Positions 24,646-37,100 of a DNA stretch of 64,000 nucleotides are shown piece after piece. The DNA is from Colletes latitarsis (taxonomy: Eukaryota > Arthropoda > Insecta > Hymenoptera > Colletidae), in contig NC_135146.1 of the NCBI RefSeq assembly GCF_051014445.1, forward strand, positions 4,774,001 through 4,838,000, written 5' to 3'. The notes under the pieces are model-generated. The model made no database searches and was not told the DNA's origin. It was given only the letters and a program-made list of their open reading frames with translations. Positions within the stretch are counted from its first letter, which is position 1. Every line of letters starts with the position of its first letter. A program made the translations under genes and the position numbers.

Positions 24646-25276
24646 CAGGGTGTTCGGCCACCCCTGGGAAAAATTTACATGAGCGATTCTAGAGGCCAAA
24701 ATAAGACGAAAATCAAGAATACCAATTAGTTGATGGAGGCTTCGTTACAAAGTTATTAACGTTTAAAGTTCCGCCTGTAGAATGGCAATCTGAGTACAGC
24801 TGCGTTCGCGCAGAAGGTTGCGGCAGGCCAGTGCTAGTGGTTCTCATGCAGCATGAAAAACTCTACTTACCGACGTTATCGACAGTCTTAGATTTTTGTC
24901 CATTTATGAAAATGCGAACACCTTACGTTGAATAAGATTCAACCTGTCTTATGAAAATCCAGATGGGCATATCAAAACTCACCCGACGAGACTTTCACAG
25001 AGAAAGAGTGAATGTCACTTTCGATACTATAACGTTGTGCACAAAAATCACCCACACGCGATCATACACGTCCCACGATCGTCCACACTGTCTGCAAGTA
25101 TCAACAAAATAATGCTTTCTGGCACTGACCATTATGCAATTAAATGAACACGCACTGCGATTATGTTATTCGTGAGTGACTATGAGTACGTGTACCACGA
25201 TTGTTCCGAGTTACTTACGAATAGAAACGTTCTTAATTTTTCAAATACACTACAATTTAAAAATGTAAAAAGGAAT
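24646..25276 (+). repeat. Left terminal inverted repeat of the foldback element
   Basis: 631 bp that pairs with 25639-26268 in inverted orientation from the tip to the inner AAAAAGGAAT. The outer ~76 bp are identical in both arms and only about three substitutions occur in the first ~200 bp. Mismatches become clearly more frequent towards the spacer (roughly 40 over the inner 430 bp by eye, plus a one-base gap). Confidence 0.88.
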
Positions 25277-25638
25277 CGTAGGATAAATGAAATTTTCATA
25301 TCGACTTGCGTTCACGTCGAAGAATGTAACGATACTAGCAGCTGACTGTGCCGTCGATCGACGAGGTTCTGAGAAACAAATGCCGAAAAGGACCCCGATT
25401 CTACGTCACTCACCTCGCTTATCTCTCTCTCACACACACACATACACACAAACACATGCACTCTACACTCAGTGAAGACAAAGGGCAGCATCGGCACGTG
25501 TTCGGCCAGCTAGTCAGTCGTAAAAAAGAATCAGTCAAGACAGTTCACGCGACACATTTTAGAGATATTTCATTCAGTTATGTATTATCGAGCATGTAAG
25601 AAGTACAGTGATATAAACAATCAGCGAATACTTACTAA
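25277..25638. other. Central spacer of the foldback element
   Basis: 362 bp unrelated to the satellite and not part of the inverted arms. It contains a CT/CA microsatellite (25422-25462) and, at 25498-25508, GTGTTCGGCCA, an 11-base exact match to the transposon tip. Several short overlapping open frames (60-83 codons, for example 25348-25599 plus) have low-complexity His/Thr runs from the CA repeat and no recognisable domain; I do not call them genes. Confidence 0.8.
25422..25462 (+). repeat. CT/CA microsatellite inside the transposon
   Basis: A short run of CT dinucleotides (TCTCTCTCT) passes straight into an imperfect CA run (CACACACACACATACACACA and onward to ACACATGCACTC). It is the only simple repeat in the window outside the satellite, and it is absent from the inverted arms. 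Confidence 0.9.
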
Positions 25639-26268
25639 ATTCCTTTTTACATTTTTAAATTAAAGTGTATTTGAAAAATTAATAACAGTTCTATTCGTAA
25701 GTAATTCTGGAGAATCGTAGTGCACGTACACATAGCCACTCACGAATAACATAATCGGGGTGCGTGTTTATTTAATTGCATAGTGGTTAGTGCCTGAAAG
25801 GATTATTTGTGGATACTTGCGGACATTGTGGACGATCGTGGGACGTGTATGATCGCGTGAGGGTGATTTTTGTGAACAACGTTATAGTATCGGAAGTGAC
25901 ACTCACCCTTTCTCTGTGAAAATCTCGTCGAGCGAGTTTTGATATGCCCTTCTGGATTTTCATAAGACAGGTTGAATCTTATTCAACGTAAAGTGTTCGC
26001 ATTTCCATAAGTGGACAAAAATCTAAGACTGTCGATAACGTCGGTAAGTAGAGTTTTTCATGCTGCATGAGAACCACTAGCACTGGCCTGCCGCAACCTT
26101 CCGCGCGAACGCAGCTGTACTCAGATTGTCATTCTACAGGCGGAACTTTAAACGTTAATAACTTTGTAACGAAGCCTCCATCAACTAATTGATATTCTTG
26201 ATTTTCGTCTTATTTTGGCCTCTAGAATCGCTCATGTAAATTTTTCCCAGGGGTGGCCGAACACCCTG
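25639..26268 (-). repeat. Right terminal inverted repeat of the foldback element
   Basis: 630 bp, reverse complement of the left arm, starting at ATTCCTTTTT and ending at the element tip CACCCTG. It is one base shorter than the left arm, mainly from a gap in the inner part (ACAAAATAATG on the left against ACAAATAATC when the right arm is reversed). Confidence 0.88.
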
Positions 26269-27189
26269 TATATTAGAGGGTAACAGCGGTTAGGCTTGGG
26301 TTAGGACTGGTATTTGTCATCATCTGGCTCATACTTTCGCATTTTTCGCATACTTTATGGCCAGATCCTGGGCGCTTTCTGGTTTGGATCACGTAGTAAT
26401 GTGGTACCACACTGAAACAGTGAGTTAATCCTGGATTCGATCTATATATTAGAGGGCAACACCGGTTAGGTTTGTGTTAGGTCTGGTATTTGCCATCATC
26501 TGGCTCATACTTTCGCATTTTACACCTACTTGTTGGCCAGTTCCTGGGCGTTTTCTGGTTGGGATCACGCAGTGATGTGGTACCACACTCAAACAGTGAG
26601 CTAAACCTGGATCCAATCTATATTTTAGAAGAATAACAACAGTTAGGTCAGCGTTAGGTCTGGTATTTGCCATCAACTGGCTCATACTTTCGCATTTTTC
26701 GCATACGTGTTGGCCAGATCCTGGCCTTTTTCTGGGTTGGATCACGTAGTAATGTGGTACCACACTGAAACAGTGAGTTAAACCTGCTTTCAATGTATAT
26801 TTTCGAGGATAACACCGGTTAGATTTGGGTTAGATCTGGTATTTGATATCATCTGGCTCATACTTCCGCATTTTTCGCATACTTTATGGCCAGATCCTTG
26901 GCGCTTTCTGGTTTGCTTCACGTAGTACTCTAGCACCACTCTGAAACAGTGAGTTAAACATGGATTGAATCTATATTTTAGAGGATAACACCGGTTAGGT
27001 CAGGGTTAGGTCTGGTATTTGCCATCATCTGGCTCATACTGTCGCATTTTTCGCATACTTGTTGGCCAGAACCTGGGCGTTTTCTGGTTTGGATCACGTA
27101 GTAATGTGGTACCACAATGAAACAGCGAGTTAAACCGGGGCCCGATCAATTCTTTAGAGGATAACATGGGTTAGGTCAGGGTTAGGTAT

Positions 27190-30005
27190 GGTATTTGCCA
27201 TAATCTGGCTCATACTTTCGCATTTTTCGCATACGTGTTGGCCAGATCCTGGCCGTTTTCTGGGATGTAACAGGGAGTAATTTGGTACCGCACTGAAACA
27301 GTGAAGTAATCCTGGATTCGATCTATATTTTACAGGATAACACCGGTTAGGTCAGGGTTAGGTCTGGTATTTGCCATCATCTGGCTCATACTTTCGCATT
27401 TTACACCTACTTGGTGGCCAGTTCCTGGGCGTTTTCTGGGTTGGAACAGGTAGTAGTGAGGTACCGCACTGAAGCAGTGAAGTAATCCTGGGTTCGATCT
27501 ATATATTAGAGGGTAACACCGGTTAGGTTTGGGTTAGGTCTGGTATTTGCCATCATCTGGCTCATGCTTTCGCATTTTTCGCATACTTGTTGGCCAGATC
27601 CTGGGCGTTTTCTGGTTGGGATGACGCAGTAATGTGGTACCACACTGAAACAGTGAGTTAATCCTGGATGCGATCTATATATTAGAGGGTAACACCGGCT
27701 AGGTTTGGGTTAGGTCTGGTATTTGCCATCATCTGGCTCATGCTTTCGCATTTTTCGCATACTTGTTGGCCAGATCCTGGGCGTTTTCTGGTTGGGATCA
27801 CGCAGTAATGTGGTACCACACTGAAACAGTGAGTTAATCCTGGTTTCGATCTATATATTAGAGGGTAACACCGGTTAGGCTTGGGTTAGGTCTGGTATTT
27901 GCCATCATCTGGCTCATACTTTCGCATTGTTCGCATACTTGTTGGCCAGATCCTGGGCGTTTTCTGGTTGGAATCATGCTGTAATGTGGTACCACACTGA
28001 AACAGTGAGTTAATCCTGGATTCGACCTATATATTAGAGGATAACTCCGGTTAGGTTTGGGTTAGGTCTGGTATTTGCCATCATCTGGCTCATACTTTCG
28101 CATTTTTCGCATACTTGTTGGCCAGATCAGGGGCGTTTTCTGGTTTGTATCACGTAGTAATTTGGTACCACACTGAAACAGTGTGTTTATCTTGGATTCA
28201 ATCTATATTTTAGAGGATAACAGCGGTTAGGTCAGGGTTAGGTCTGCTATTTGCCATCATCTGGCTCATACTTTCGCATTTTTCGCATACTTGTTGGCCA
28301 GATCCTGGGCGTTTTCTGGTTGGGATCACGCAGTAATGTGGTACCACACTGAAACAGTGAGTTAATCGTGGATTCGATATATATATTACAGGGTAACACC
28401 GGTTAGGTTTGGGTTAGGTCTGGTATTTGTCATCATCTGGCTCATACTTTCGCATTTTTCACCTACTTGTTGGCCAGATCCAGGGCGATTTCTGGGATGG
28501 ATCAGGTAGTAGTGTGGTACCGCACTGAAGCAGTGAAGTAATCCTGGGTTCGATCTATATATTAGAGGGTAACACCGGTTAGGTTTGGGATAGGTCTGGT
28601 ATTTGCCATAATCTGGCTCATACTTTCGCATTTTTCGCATACGTGTTGGCCAGATCCTGGCCGTTTTCTGGGTTGTAACAGGTAGTAATTTGGTACCGCT
28701 CTGAAACAGTGAAGTAATCCTGGATTCGATCTATATTTTACAGGATAACACCGGTTAGGTCAGGGTTAGGTCTGGTATTTGCCATCATCTGGCTCATACT
28801 TTCGCATTTTACACCTACTTGGTGGCCAGTTCCTGGGCGTTTTCTGGGTTGGAACAGGTAGTAGTGAGGTACCGCACTGAAGCAGTGAAGTAATCCTGGG
28901 TTCGATCTATATATTAGAGGGTAACACCGGTTAGGTTTGGGTTAGGTCTGGTATTTGCCATCATCTGGCTCATGCTTTCGCATTTTTCGCATACTTGTTG
29001 GCCAGATCCTGGGCGTTTTCTGGTTGGGATGACGCAGTAATGTGGTACCACACTGAAACAGTGAGTTAATCCTGGATGCGATCTATATATTAGAGGGTAA
29101 CACCGGCTAGGTTTGGGTTAGGTCTGGTATTTGCCATCATCTGGCTCATGCTTTCGCATTTTTCGCATACCTGTTGGCCAGATCCTGGGCGTTTTCTGGT
29201 TGGGATCACGCAGTAATGTGGTACCACACTGAAACAGTGAGTTAATCCTGGTTTCGATCTATATATTAGAGGGTAACACCGGTTAGGCTTGGGTTAGGTC
29301 TGGTATTTGCCATCATCTGGCTCATACTTTCGCATTGTTCGCATACTTGTTGGCCAGATCCTGGGCGTTTCCTGGTTGGGATCATGCTGTAATGTGGTAC
29401 CACACTGAAACAGTGAGTTAATCCTGGATTCGACCTATATATTAGAGGATAACTCCGGTTAGGTTTGGGTTAGGTCTGGTATTTGCAATCATCTGGCTCA
29501 TACTTTCGCATCTTTCGCATACTTGTTGGCCAGATCATGGGCGTTTTCTGGTTTGTATCACGTAGTAATTTGGTACCACACTGAAACAGTGTGTTTATCT
29601 TGGATTCAATCTATATTTTAGAGGATAACAGCGGTTAGGTCAGGGTTAGGACTGCTATTTGCCATCATCTGGCTCATACTTTCGCATTTTTCGCATACTT
29701 GTTGGCCAGATCCTGGGCGTTTTCTGGTTGGGATCACGCAGTAATGTGGTACCACACTGAAACAGTGAGTTAATCGTGGATTCGATATATATATTACAGG
29801 GTAACACCGGTTAGGTTTGGGTTAGGTCTGGTATTTGTCATCATCTGGCTCATACTTTCGCATTTTTCACCTACTTGTTGGCCAGATCCAGGGCGATTTC
29901 TGGGATGGATCAGGTAGTAGTGTGGTACCGCACTGAAGCAGTGAAGTAATCCTGGGTTCGATCTATATATTAGAGGGTAACACCGGTTAGGTTTGGGATA
30001 GGTCT
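27190..30005 (+). repeat. Nested 8-monomer higher-order repeat (2 x 1,408 bp)
   Basis: TACTTTCGCATTTTTCGCAT with the CATACGTGTTGG variant at 27213 recurs at 28621, exactly 1,408 bp (8 monomers) later. The GGGATGACG and CATTGTTCGC variants recur at the same spacing. The second unit ends near 30005, where CCATCATC replaces CCATAATC. The same nested pair is present in unit 2 at about 34590-37405, and one and a half units lie at about 19926-22100. Confidence 0.82.
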
Positions 30006-31138
30006 GGTATTTGCCATCATCTGGCTCATACTATCGCATTTTTCGCATAATTGTAGGCCTGATCCTGGGCGTTTTCTCGTTTGGATCACGTAGTAATGTG
30101 GTACCACACTGAAACAGTGCGTAAATCATGGATTCAATCTATATTTTACAGGATAACGCCGGTTAGGTCAGGGTTAGGTCTGGTATTTGCCATCATCTGG
30201 CTCATACTTTCGCATTTTTCACCTACTTGTTGGCCAGATCCAGGGCGATTACTGGGATGGATCAGGTAGTAGTGTGGTACCGCACTGAAGCAGTGAAGTA
30301 ATCCTGGGTTCGATCTATATATTAGAGGGTAACACCGGTTAGGTTTGGGATAGGTCTGGTATTTGCCATCATCTGGCTCATACTTTCGCATTTTTCACCT
30401 ACTTGTTGGCCAGATCCAGGGCGATTACTGGGATGGATCAGGTAGTAGTGTGGTACCGCACTGAAGCAGTGAAGTAATCCTGGGTTCGATCTATATATTA
30501 GAGGGTAACACCGGTTAGGTTTGGGTTAGGTCTGGTATTTGCCATCATCTGGCTCATACTTTCGCATTTTTCACCTACTTGTTGGCCAGATCCAGGGCGA
30601 TTTCTGGGATGGATCAGGTAGTAGTGTGGTACCGCACTGAAGCAGTGAAGTAATCCTGAGTTCGATCTATATATTAGAGGGTAACACTGGTTAGGTTTGG
30701 GATAGGTCTGGTATTTGCCATCATCTGGCTCATACTTTCGCATTTTTCGCATAATTGTTGGCCTGATCCTGGGCGTTTTCTCGTTTGGATCACGTAGTAA
30801 TGTGGTACCACACTGAAACAGTGCGTAAATCATGGATTCAATCTATATTTTACAGGATAACACCGGTTAGGTCAGGGTTAGGTCTGGTATTTGCCATCAT
30901 CTGGCTAATACTTTCGCATATTTCGCAGACTTGTTGGCCAGATCCTGGGCGATTTCTGGGATGGATCAGGTAGTAGTGTGGTACCGCACTGAAGCAGTGA
31001 AGTAATCCTGGGTTCGATCTATATATTAGAAGGTAACACTGGTTAGGTTTGGGATAGGTCTGTTATTTGCCATCATCTGGCTCATACTTTCGCATTTTTC
31101 GCATAATTGTTGGCCTGATCCTGGGCGTTTTCTCGTTT

Positions 31139-34100
31139 GGATCACGCAGTAATGTGGTACCACACTGAAACAGTGCGTAAATCATGGATTCAATCTATAT
31201 TTTACAGGATAACACCGGTTAGGTCAGGGTTAGGTCTGGTATTTGCCATCATCTGGCTCATACTTTCGCATTTTTCGCATACTTGTTGGCCAGATCCTGA
31301 GCGTTTTCTTGTTTGTATCACGTAGTAATTTGGTATCACACTGAAACAGTGAGTTTATCTTGGATTCAATCTATATTTTAGAGGATAACACTGGTTAGGT
31401 CAGGGTTAGGTCTGGTATTTGCCATCATCTGGCTCATACTTTCGCATTTTTCGCATACTTGTTGGCCAGATCCTGCTCGTTTTCTGGGTTGGATAAGGTA
31501 GTAGTGTGGTACCGCACTGAAGCAGTGAAGTAATCCTTGATTCGATCTATATGTTGGAAGGGTAACACCGGTTAGGTTTGGGTTAGGTCTGGTATTTGCC
31601 ATCATCTGGCTCATGCTTTGGCACTTTTCGCATACTTGTTGGCCAGATCCTGCTCGTTTTCTGGGTTGGATAAGGTAGTAGTGTGGTACCGCACTGAAGC
31701 AGTGAAGTAATCCTTGATTCGATCTATATGTTGGAAGGGTAACACCGGTTAGGTTTGGGTTAGGTCTGGTATTTGCCATCATCTGGCTCATGCTTTCGCC
31801 TTTTTCACCTTCTTGTTGGCCTGATCCTGGGCGTTTTCTGGTTTGAGTTACGTAATAATGTGGTACCACACTGCAACAGTGGGTTAACCCTGAATTCAAT
31901 CTATATTTTAGAGGGTAACACCGGTTAGGTTTGGGTTAGGTCTGGTATTTGCCATCATCTGGCTCATACTTTCGCATTTTTCGCATACTTGTTGGCCAGA
32001 TCCTGCTCGTTTTCTGGGTTGGATAAGGTAGTAGTGTGGTACCGCACTGAAGCAGTGAAGTAATCCTTGATTCGATCTATATGTTAAAAGGGTAACACCG
32101 GTTATGTTTGGGTTAGGTCTGGAGTTTTCCATCATCTGGCTCATGCTTTGGCATTTTCCGCATACTTGTTGGCCAGATCCTGGGCGTTTTCTGGGTTGGA
32201 ACAGGTAGTAATTTGGTACCGCACTGAAACAGTGAAGTAATCCTGGATTCGATCTATATATTAGAGGGTAACACCGGTTAGGTTTGGGTTAGGTCTGGTA
32301 TTTGCCATCATCTGGCTCATGCTTTCGCATTTTTCGCATACTTGTTGGCCAGATCCTGCTCGTTTTCTGGGTTGGATAAGGTAGTAGTGTGGTACCGCAC
32401 TGAAGCAGTGAAGTAATCCTTGATTCGATCTATATGTTGGAAGGGTAACACCGGTTAGGTTTGGGTTAGGTCTGGTATTTGCCATCATCTGGCTCATACT
32501 TTCGCATTTTTCACATACTTGTTGGCCAGATTCTGGACGTTTTCTGGGTTGGAACAGGTAGTAGTGTGGTACCGCACTGAAACAGTGAGTTAATCCTGGA
32601 TTCGATCTATATATTAGAGGGCAACACCGGTTAGGTTTGTGTTAGGTCTGGTATTTGCCATCATCTGGCTCATACTTTCGCATTTTTCACATACTTGTTG
32701 GCCAGATCCTGGGCGTTTTCTGGTTTGGGTCACGTAGTAATGTGGCACCACACTGCAACAGTGAGTTCAACCTGGATCCAATCTATATTTTAGAAGAATA
32801 ACAACAGTTAGGTCAGCGTTAGGTCTGGTATTTGCATTCATCTGGCTCGTACTTACGCATTTTTCGCATACTTTATGGCCAGATCCTGGGCTCTTTCTGG
32901 TTTGGGTCACGTAGTAATCTAGAGCCACTCTGAAACAGTGAGTTAAACCTGGATTCAATCAATATTTTAGAAGAATAACAACAGTTAGGTCAGCGTTAGG
33001 TCTGGTATTTGCCATCAACTGGCTCATACTTTCGCATCTTTCAGCTACTTGTTGGCCAGATCCTGGGCGTTCTCGGGTTTGGATCACGTAGTAATGTGGT
33101 ACCACACTGAAACAGTGCGTAAATGATGGATTCAATCTATATTTTACAGGATAACACCGGTTAGGTCAGGGTTAGGTCTGGTATTTGCCATCATCTGGCT
33201 CATACTTTCGCATTTTTCACCTACTTGTTGGCCAGATCCAGGGCGATTTCTGGGATGGATCAGGTAGTAGTGTGGTACCGCACTGAAGCAGTGAAGTAAT
33301 CCTGGGTTCGATCTATATATTAGAGGGTAACACCGGTTAGGTTTGGGTTAGGTCTGGTATTTGCCATCATCTGGCTCATGCTTTCGCATTTTTCGCATAC
33401 TTGTTGGCCAGATCCTGGGCGTTTTCTGGTTGGGATGACGCAGTAATGTGGTACCACACTGAAACAGTGAGTTAATCCTGGATGCGATCTATATATTAGA
33501 GGGTAACACCGGCTAGGTTTGGGTTAGGTCTGGTATTTGCCATCATCTGGCTCATGCTTTCGCATTTTTCGCATACTTGTTGGCCAGATCCTGGGCGTTT
33601 TCTGGTTGGGATCACGCAGTAATGTGGTACCACACTGAAACAGTGAGTTAATCCTGGTTTCGATCTATATATTAGAGGGTAACAGCGGTTAGGCTTGGGT
33701 TAGGTCTGGTATTTGTCATCATCTGGCTCATACTTTCGCATTTTTCGCATACTTTATGGCCAGATCCTGGGCGCTTTCTGGTTTGGATCACGTAGTAATG
33801 TGGTACCACACTGAAACAGTGAGTTAATCCTGGATTCGATCTATATATTAGAGGGCAACACCGGTTAGGTTTGTGTTAGGTCTGGTATTTGCCATCATCT
33901 GGCTCATACTTTCGCATTTTACACCTACTTGTTGGCCAGTTCCTGGGCGTTTTCTGGTTGGGATCACGCAGTGATGTGGTACCACACTCAAACAGTGAGC
34001 TAAACCTGGATCCAATCTATATTTTAGAAGAATAACAACAGTTAGGTCAGCGTTAGGTCTGGTATTTGCCATCAACTGGCTCATACTTTCGCATTTTTCG

Positions 34101-37100
34101 CATACGTGTTGGCCAGATCCTGGCCTTTTTCTGGGTTGGATCACGTAGTAATGTGGTACCACACTGAAACAGTGAGTTAAACCTGCTTTCAATGTATATT
34201 TTGGAGGATAACACCGGTTAGATTTGGGTTAGATCTGGTATTTGATATCATCTGGCTCATACTTTCGCATTTTTCGCATACTTTATGGCCAGATCCTTGG
34301 CGCTTTCTGGTTTGCTTCACGTAGTACTCTAGCACCACTCTGAAACAGTGAGTTAAACATGGATTGAATCTATATTTTAGAGGATAACACCGGTTAGGTC
34401 AGGGTTAGGTCTGGTATTTGCCATCATCTGGCTCATACTGTCGCATTTTTCGCATACTTGTTGGCCAGAACCTGGGCGTTTTCTGGTTTGGATCACGTAG
34501 TAATGTGGTACCACAATGAAACAGCGAGTTAAACCGGGGCCCGATCAATTCTTTAGACGATAACATGGGTTAGGTCAGGGTTAGGTATGGTATTTGCCAT
34601 AATCTGGCTCATACTTTCGCATTTTTCGCATACGTGTTGGCCAGATCCTGGCCGTTTTCTGGGATGTAACAGGGAGTAATTTGGTACCGCACTGAAACAG
34701 TGAAGTAATCCTGGATTCGATCTATATTTTACAGGATAACACCGGTTAGGTCAGGGTTAGGTCTGGTATTTGCCATCATCTGGCTCATACTTTCGCATTT
34801 TACACCTACTTGGTGGCCAGTTCCTGGGCGTTTTCTGGGTTGGAACAGGTAGTAGTGAGGTACCGCACTGAAGCAGTGAAGTAATCCTGGGTTCGATCTA
34901 TATATTAGAGGGTAACACCGGTTAGGTTTGGGTTAGGTCTGGTATTTGCCATCATCTGGCTCATGCTTTCGCATTTTTCGCATACTTGTTGGCCAGATCC
35001 TGGGCGTTTTCTGGTTGGGATGACGCAGTAATGTGGTACCACACTGAAACAGTGAGTTAATCCTGGATGCGATCTATATATTAGAGGGTAACACCGGCTA
35101 GGTTTGGGTTAGGTCTGGTATTTGCCATCATCTGGCTCATGCTTTCGCATTTTTCGCATACTTGTTGGCCAGATCCTGGGCGTTTTCTGGTTGGGATCAC
35201 GCAGTAATGTGGTACCACACTGAAACAGTGAGTTAATCCTGGTTTCGATCTATATATTAGAGGGTAACACCGGTTAGGCTTGGGTTAGGTCTGGTATTTG
35301 CCATCATCTGGCTCATACTTTCGCATTGTTCGCATACTTGTTGGCCAGATCCTGGGCGTTTTCTGGTTGGGATCATGCTGTAATGTGGTACCACACTGAA
35401 ACAGTGAGTTAATCCTGGATTCGACCTATATATTAGAGGATAACTCCGGTTAGGTTTGGGTTAGGTCTGGTATTTGCCATCATCTGGCTCATATTTTCGC
35501 ATTTTTCGCATACTTGTTGGCCAGATCATGGGCGTTTTCTGGTTTGTATCACGTAGTAATTTGGTACCACACTGAAACAGTGTGTTTATCTTGGATTCAA
35601 TCTATATTTTAGAGGATAACAGCGGTTAGGTCAGGGTTAGGTCTGCTATTTGCCATCATCTGGCTCATACTTTCGCATTTTTCGCATACTTGTTGGCCAG
35701 ATCCTGGGCGTTTTCTGGTTGGGATCACGCAGTAATGTGGTACCACACTGAAACAGTGAGTTAATCGTGGATTCGATATATATATTACAGGGTAACACCG
35801 GTTAGGTTTGGGTTAGGTCTGGTATTTGTCATCATCTGGCTCATACTTTCGCATTTTTCACCTACTTGTTGGCCAGATCCAGGGCGATTTCTGGGATGGA
35901 TCAGGTAGTAGTGTGGTACCGCACTGAAGCAGTGAAGTAATCCTGGGTTCGATCTATATATTAGAGGGTAACACCGGTTAGGTTTGGGATAGGTCTGGTA
36001 TTTGCCATAATCTGGCTCATACTTTCGCATTTTTCGCATACGTGTTGGCCAGATCCTGGCCGTTTTCTGGGTTGTAACAGGTAGTAATTTGGTACCGCTC
36101 TGAAACAGTGAAGTAATCCTGGATTCGATCTATATTTTACAGGATAACACCGGTTAGGTCAGGGTTAGGTCTGGTATTTGCCATCATCTGGCTCATACTT
36201 TCGCATTTTACACCTACTTGGTGGCCAGTTCCTGGGCGTTTTCTGGGTTGGAACAGGTAGTAGTGAGGTACCGCACTGAAGCAGTGAAGTAATCCTGGGT
36301 TCGATCTATATATTAGAGGGTAACACCGGTTAGGTTTGGGTTAGGTCTGGTATTTGCCATCATCTGGCTCATGCTTTCGCATTTTTCGCATACTTGTTGG
36401 CCAGATCCTGGGCGTTTTCTGGTTGGGATGACGCAGTAATGTGGTACCACACTGAAACAGTGAGTTAATCCTGGATGCGATCTATATATTAGAGGGTAAC
36501 ACCGGCTAGGTTTGGGTTAGGTCTGGTATTTGCCATCATCTGGCTCATGCTTTCGCATTTTTCGCATACTTGTTGGCCAGATCCTGGGCGTTTTCTGGTT
36601 GGGATCACGCAGTAATGTGGTACCACACTGAAACAGTGAGTTAATCCTGGTTTCGATCTATATATTAGAGGGTAACACCGGTTAGGCTTGGGTTAGGTCT
36701 GGTATTTGCCATCATCTGGCTCATACTTTCGCATTGTTCGCATACTTGTTGGCCAGATCCTGGGCGTTTTCTGGTTGGGATCATGCTGTAATGTGGTACC
36801 ACACTGAAACAGTGAGTTAATCCTGGATTCGACCTATATATTAGAGGATAACTCCGGTTAGGTTTGGGTTAGGTCTGGTATTTGCCATCATCTGGCTCAT
36901 ACTTTCGCATCTTTCGCATACTTGTTGGCCAGATCATGGGCGTTTTCTGGTTTGTATCACGTAGTAATTTGGTACCACACTGAAACAGTGTGTTTATCTT
37001 GGATTCAATCTATATTTTAGAGGATAACAGCGGTTAGGTCAGGGTTAGGACTGCTATTTGCCATCATCTGGCTCATACTTTCGCATTTTTCGCATACTTG

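Larger units (their letters stand above)
24646..26268. mobile_element. Foldback non-autonomous DNA transposon (1,623 bp)
   Basis: The element starts CAGGGTGTTCGG and ends with its reverse complement, CCGAACACCCTG. It has two very long inverted arms (24646-25276 and 25639-26268) around a 362-bp spacer. The direct TA at 24644-24645 and 26269-26270 is a target duplication. It is confirmed by two paralogous empty sites (33665-33675 and 40359-40370), where the target reads CTATATATTAG with one TA fewer. TA duplication and CAG ends fit the Tc1/mariner (IS630) superfamily by established rules. No transposase frame is visible; the longest frames in the spacer are 60-83 codons, overlap one another on both strands and look meaningless. 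It is therefore probably mobilised in trans. The terminal sequence resembles elements I associate with ant and other hymenopteran genomes, but this is memory only. Confidence 0.88.
22115..31138 (+). repeat. 42-monomer higher-order repeat, unit 1, carrying the transposon
   Basis: Offsets to unit 2 are 9,024 bp left of the transposon and 7,399 bp right of it. The difference, 1,625 bp, equals the element (1,623) plus a 2-bp target duplication. Without the element the unit is 7,399 bp, 42 x 176 plus 7. Within it, the two units differ in a few monomer gains and losses, for example a monomer near 23839 present in unit 1 and absent from unit 2, balanced by one near 32450. Confidence 0.85.

Noticed and set aside
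24472..24699. 75-codon minus-strand frame bridging transposon and satellite
   Set aside because: It exists only because the insertion supplied a start codon; the rest is satellite.
25163..25599. Short overlapping frames (60-83 codons) inside the transposon as a transposase or host gene
   Set aside because: They overlap on both strands, include the CA microsatellite, carry no transposase motif and are far shorter than any transposase. Part of one lies in the inverted arm.
24642..26272. 4-bp TATA target duplication for the transposon
   Set aside because: TATA does flank both sides, but both empty sites have three TA steps against four in total around the element, so only 2 bp were duplicated.
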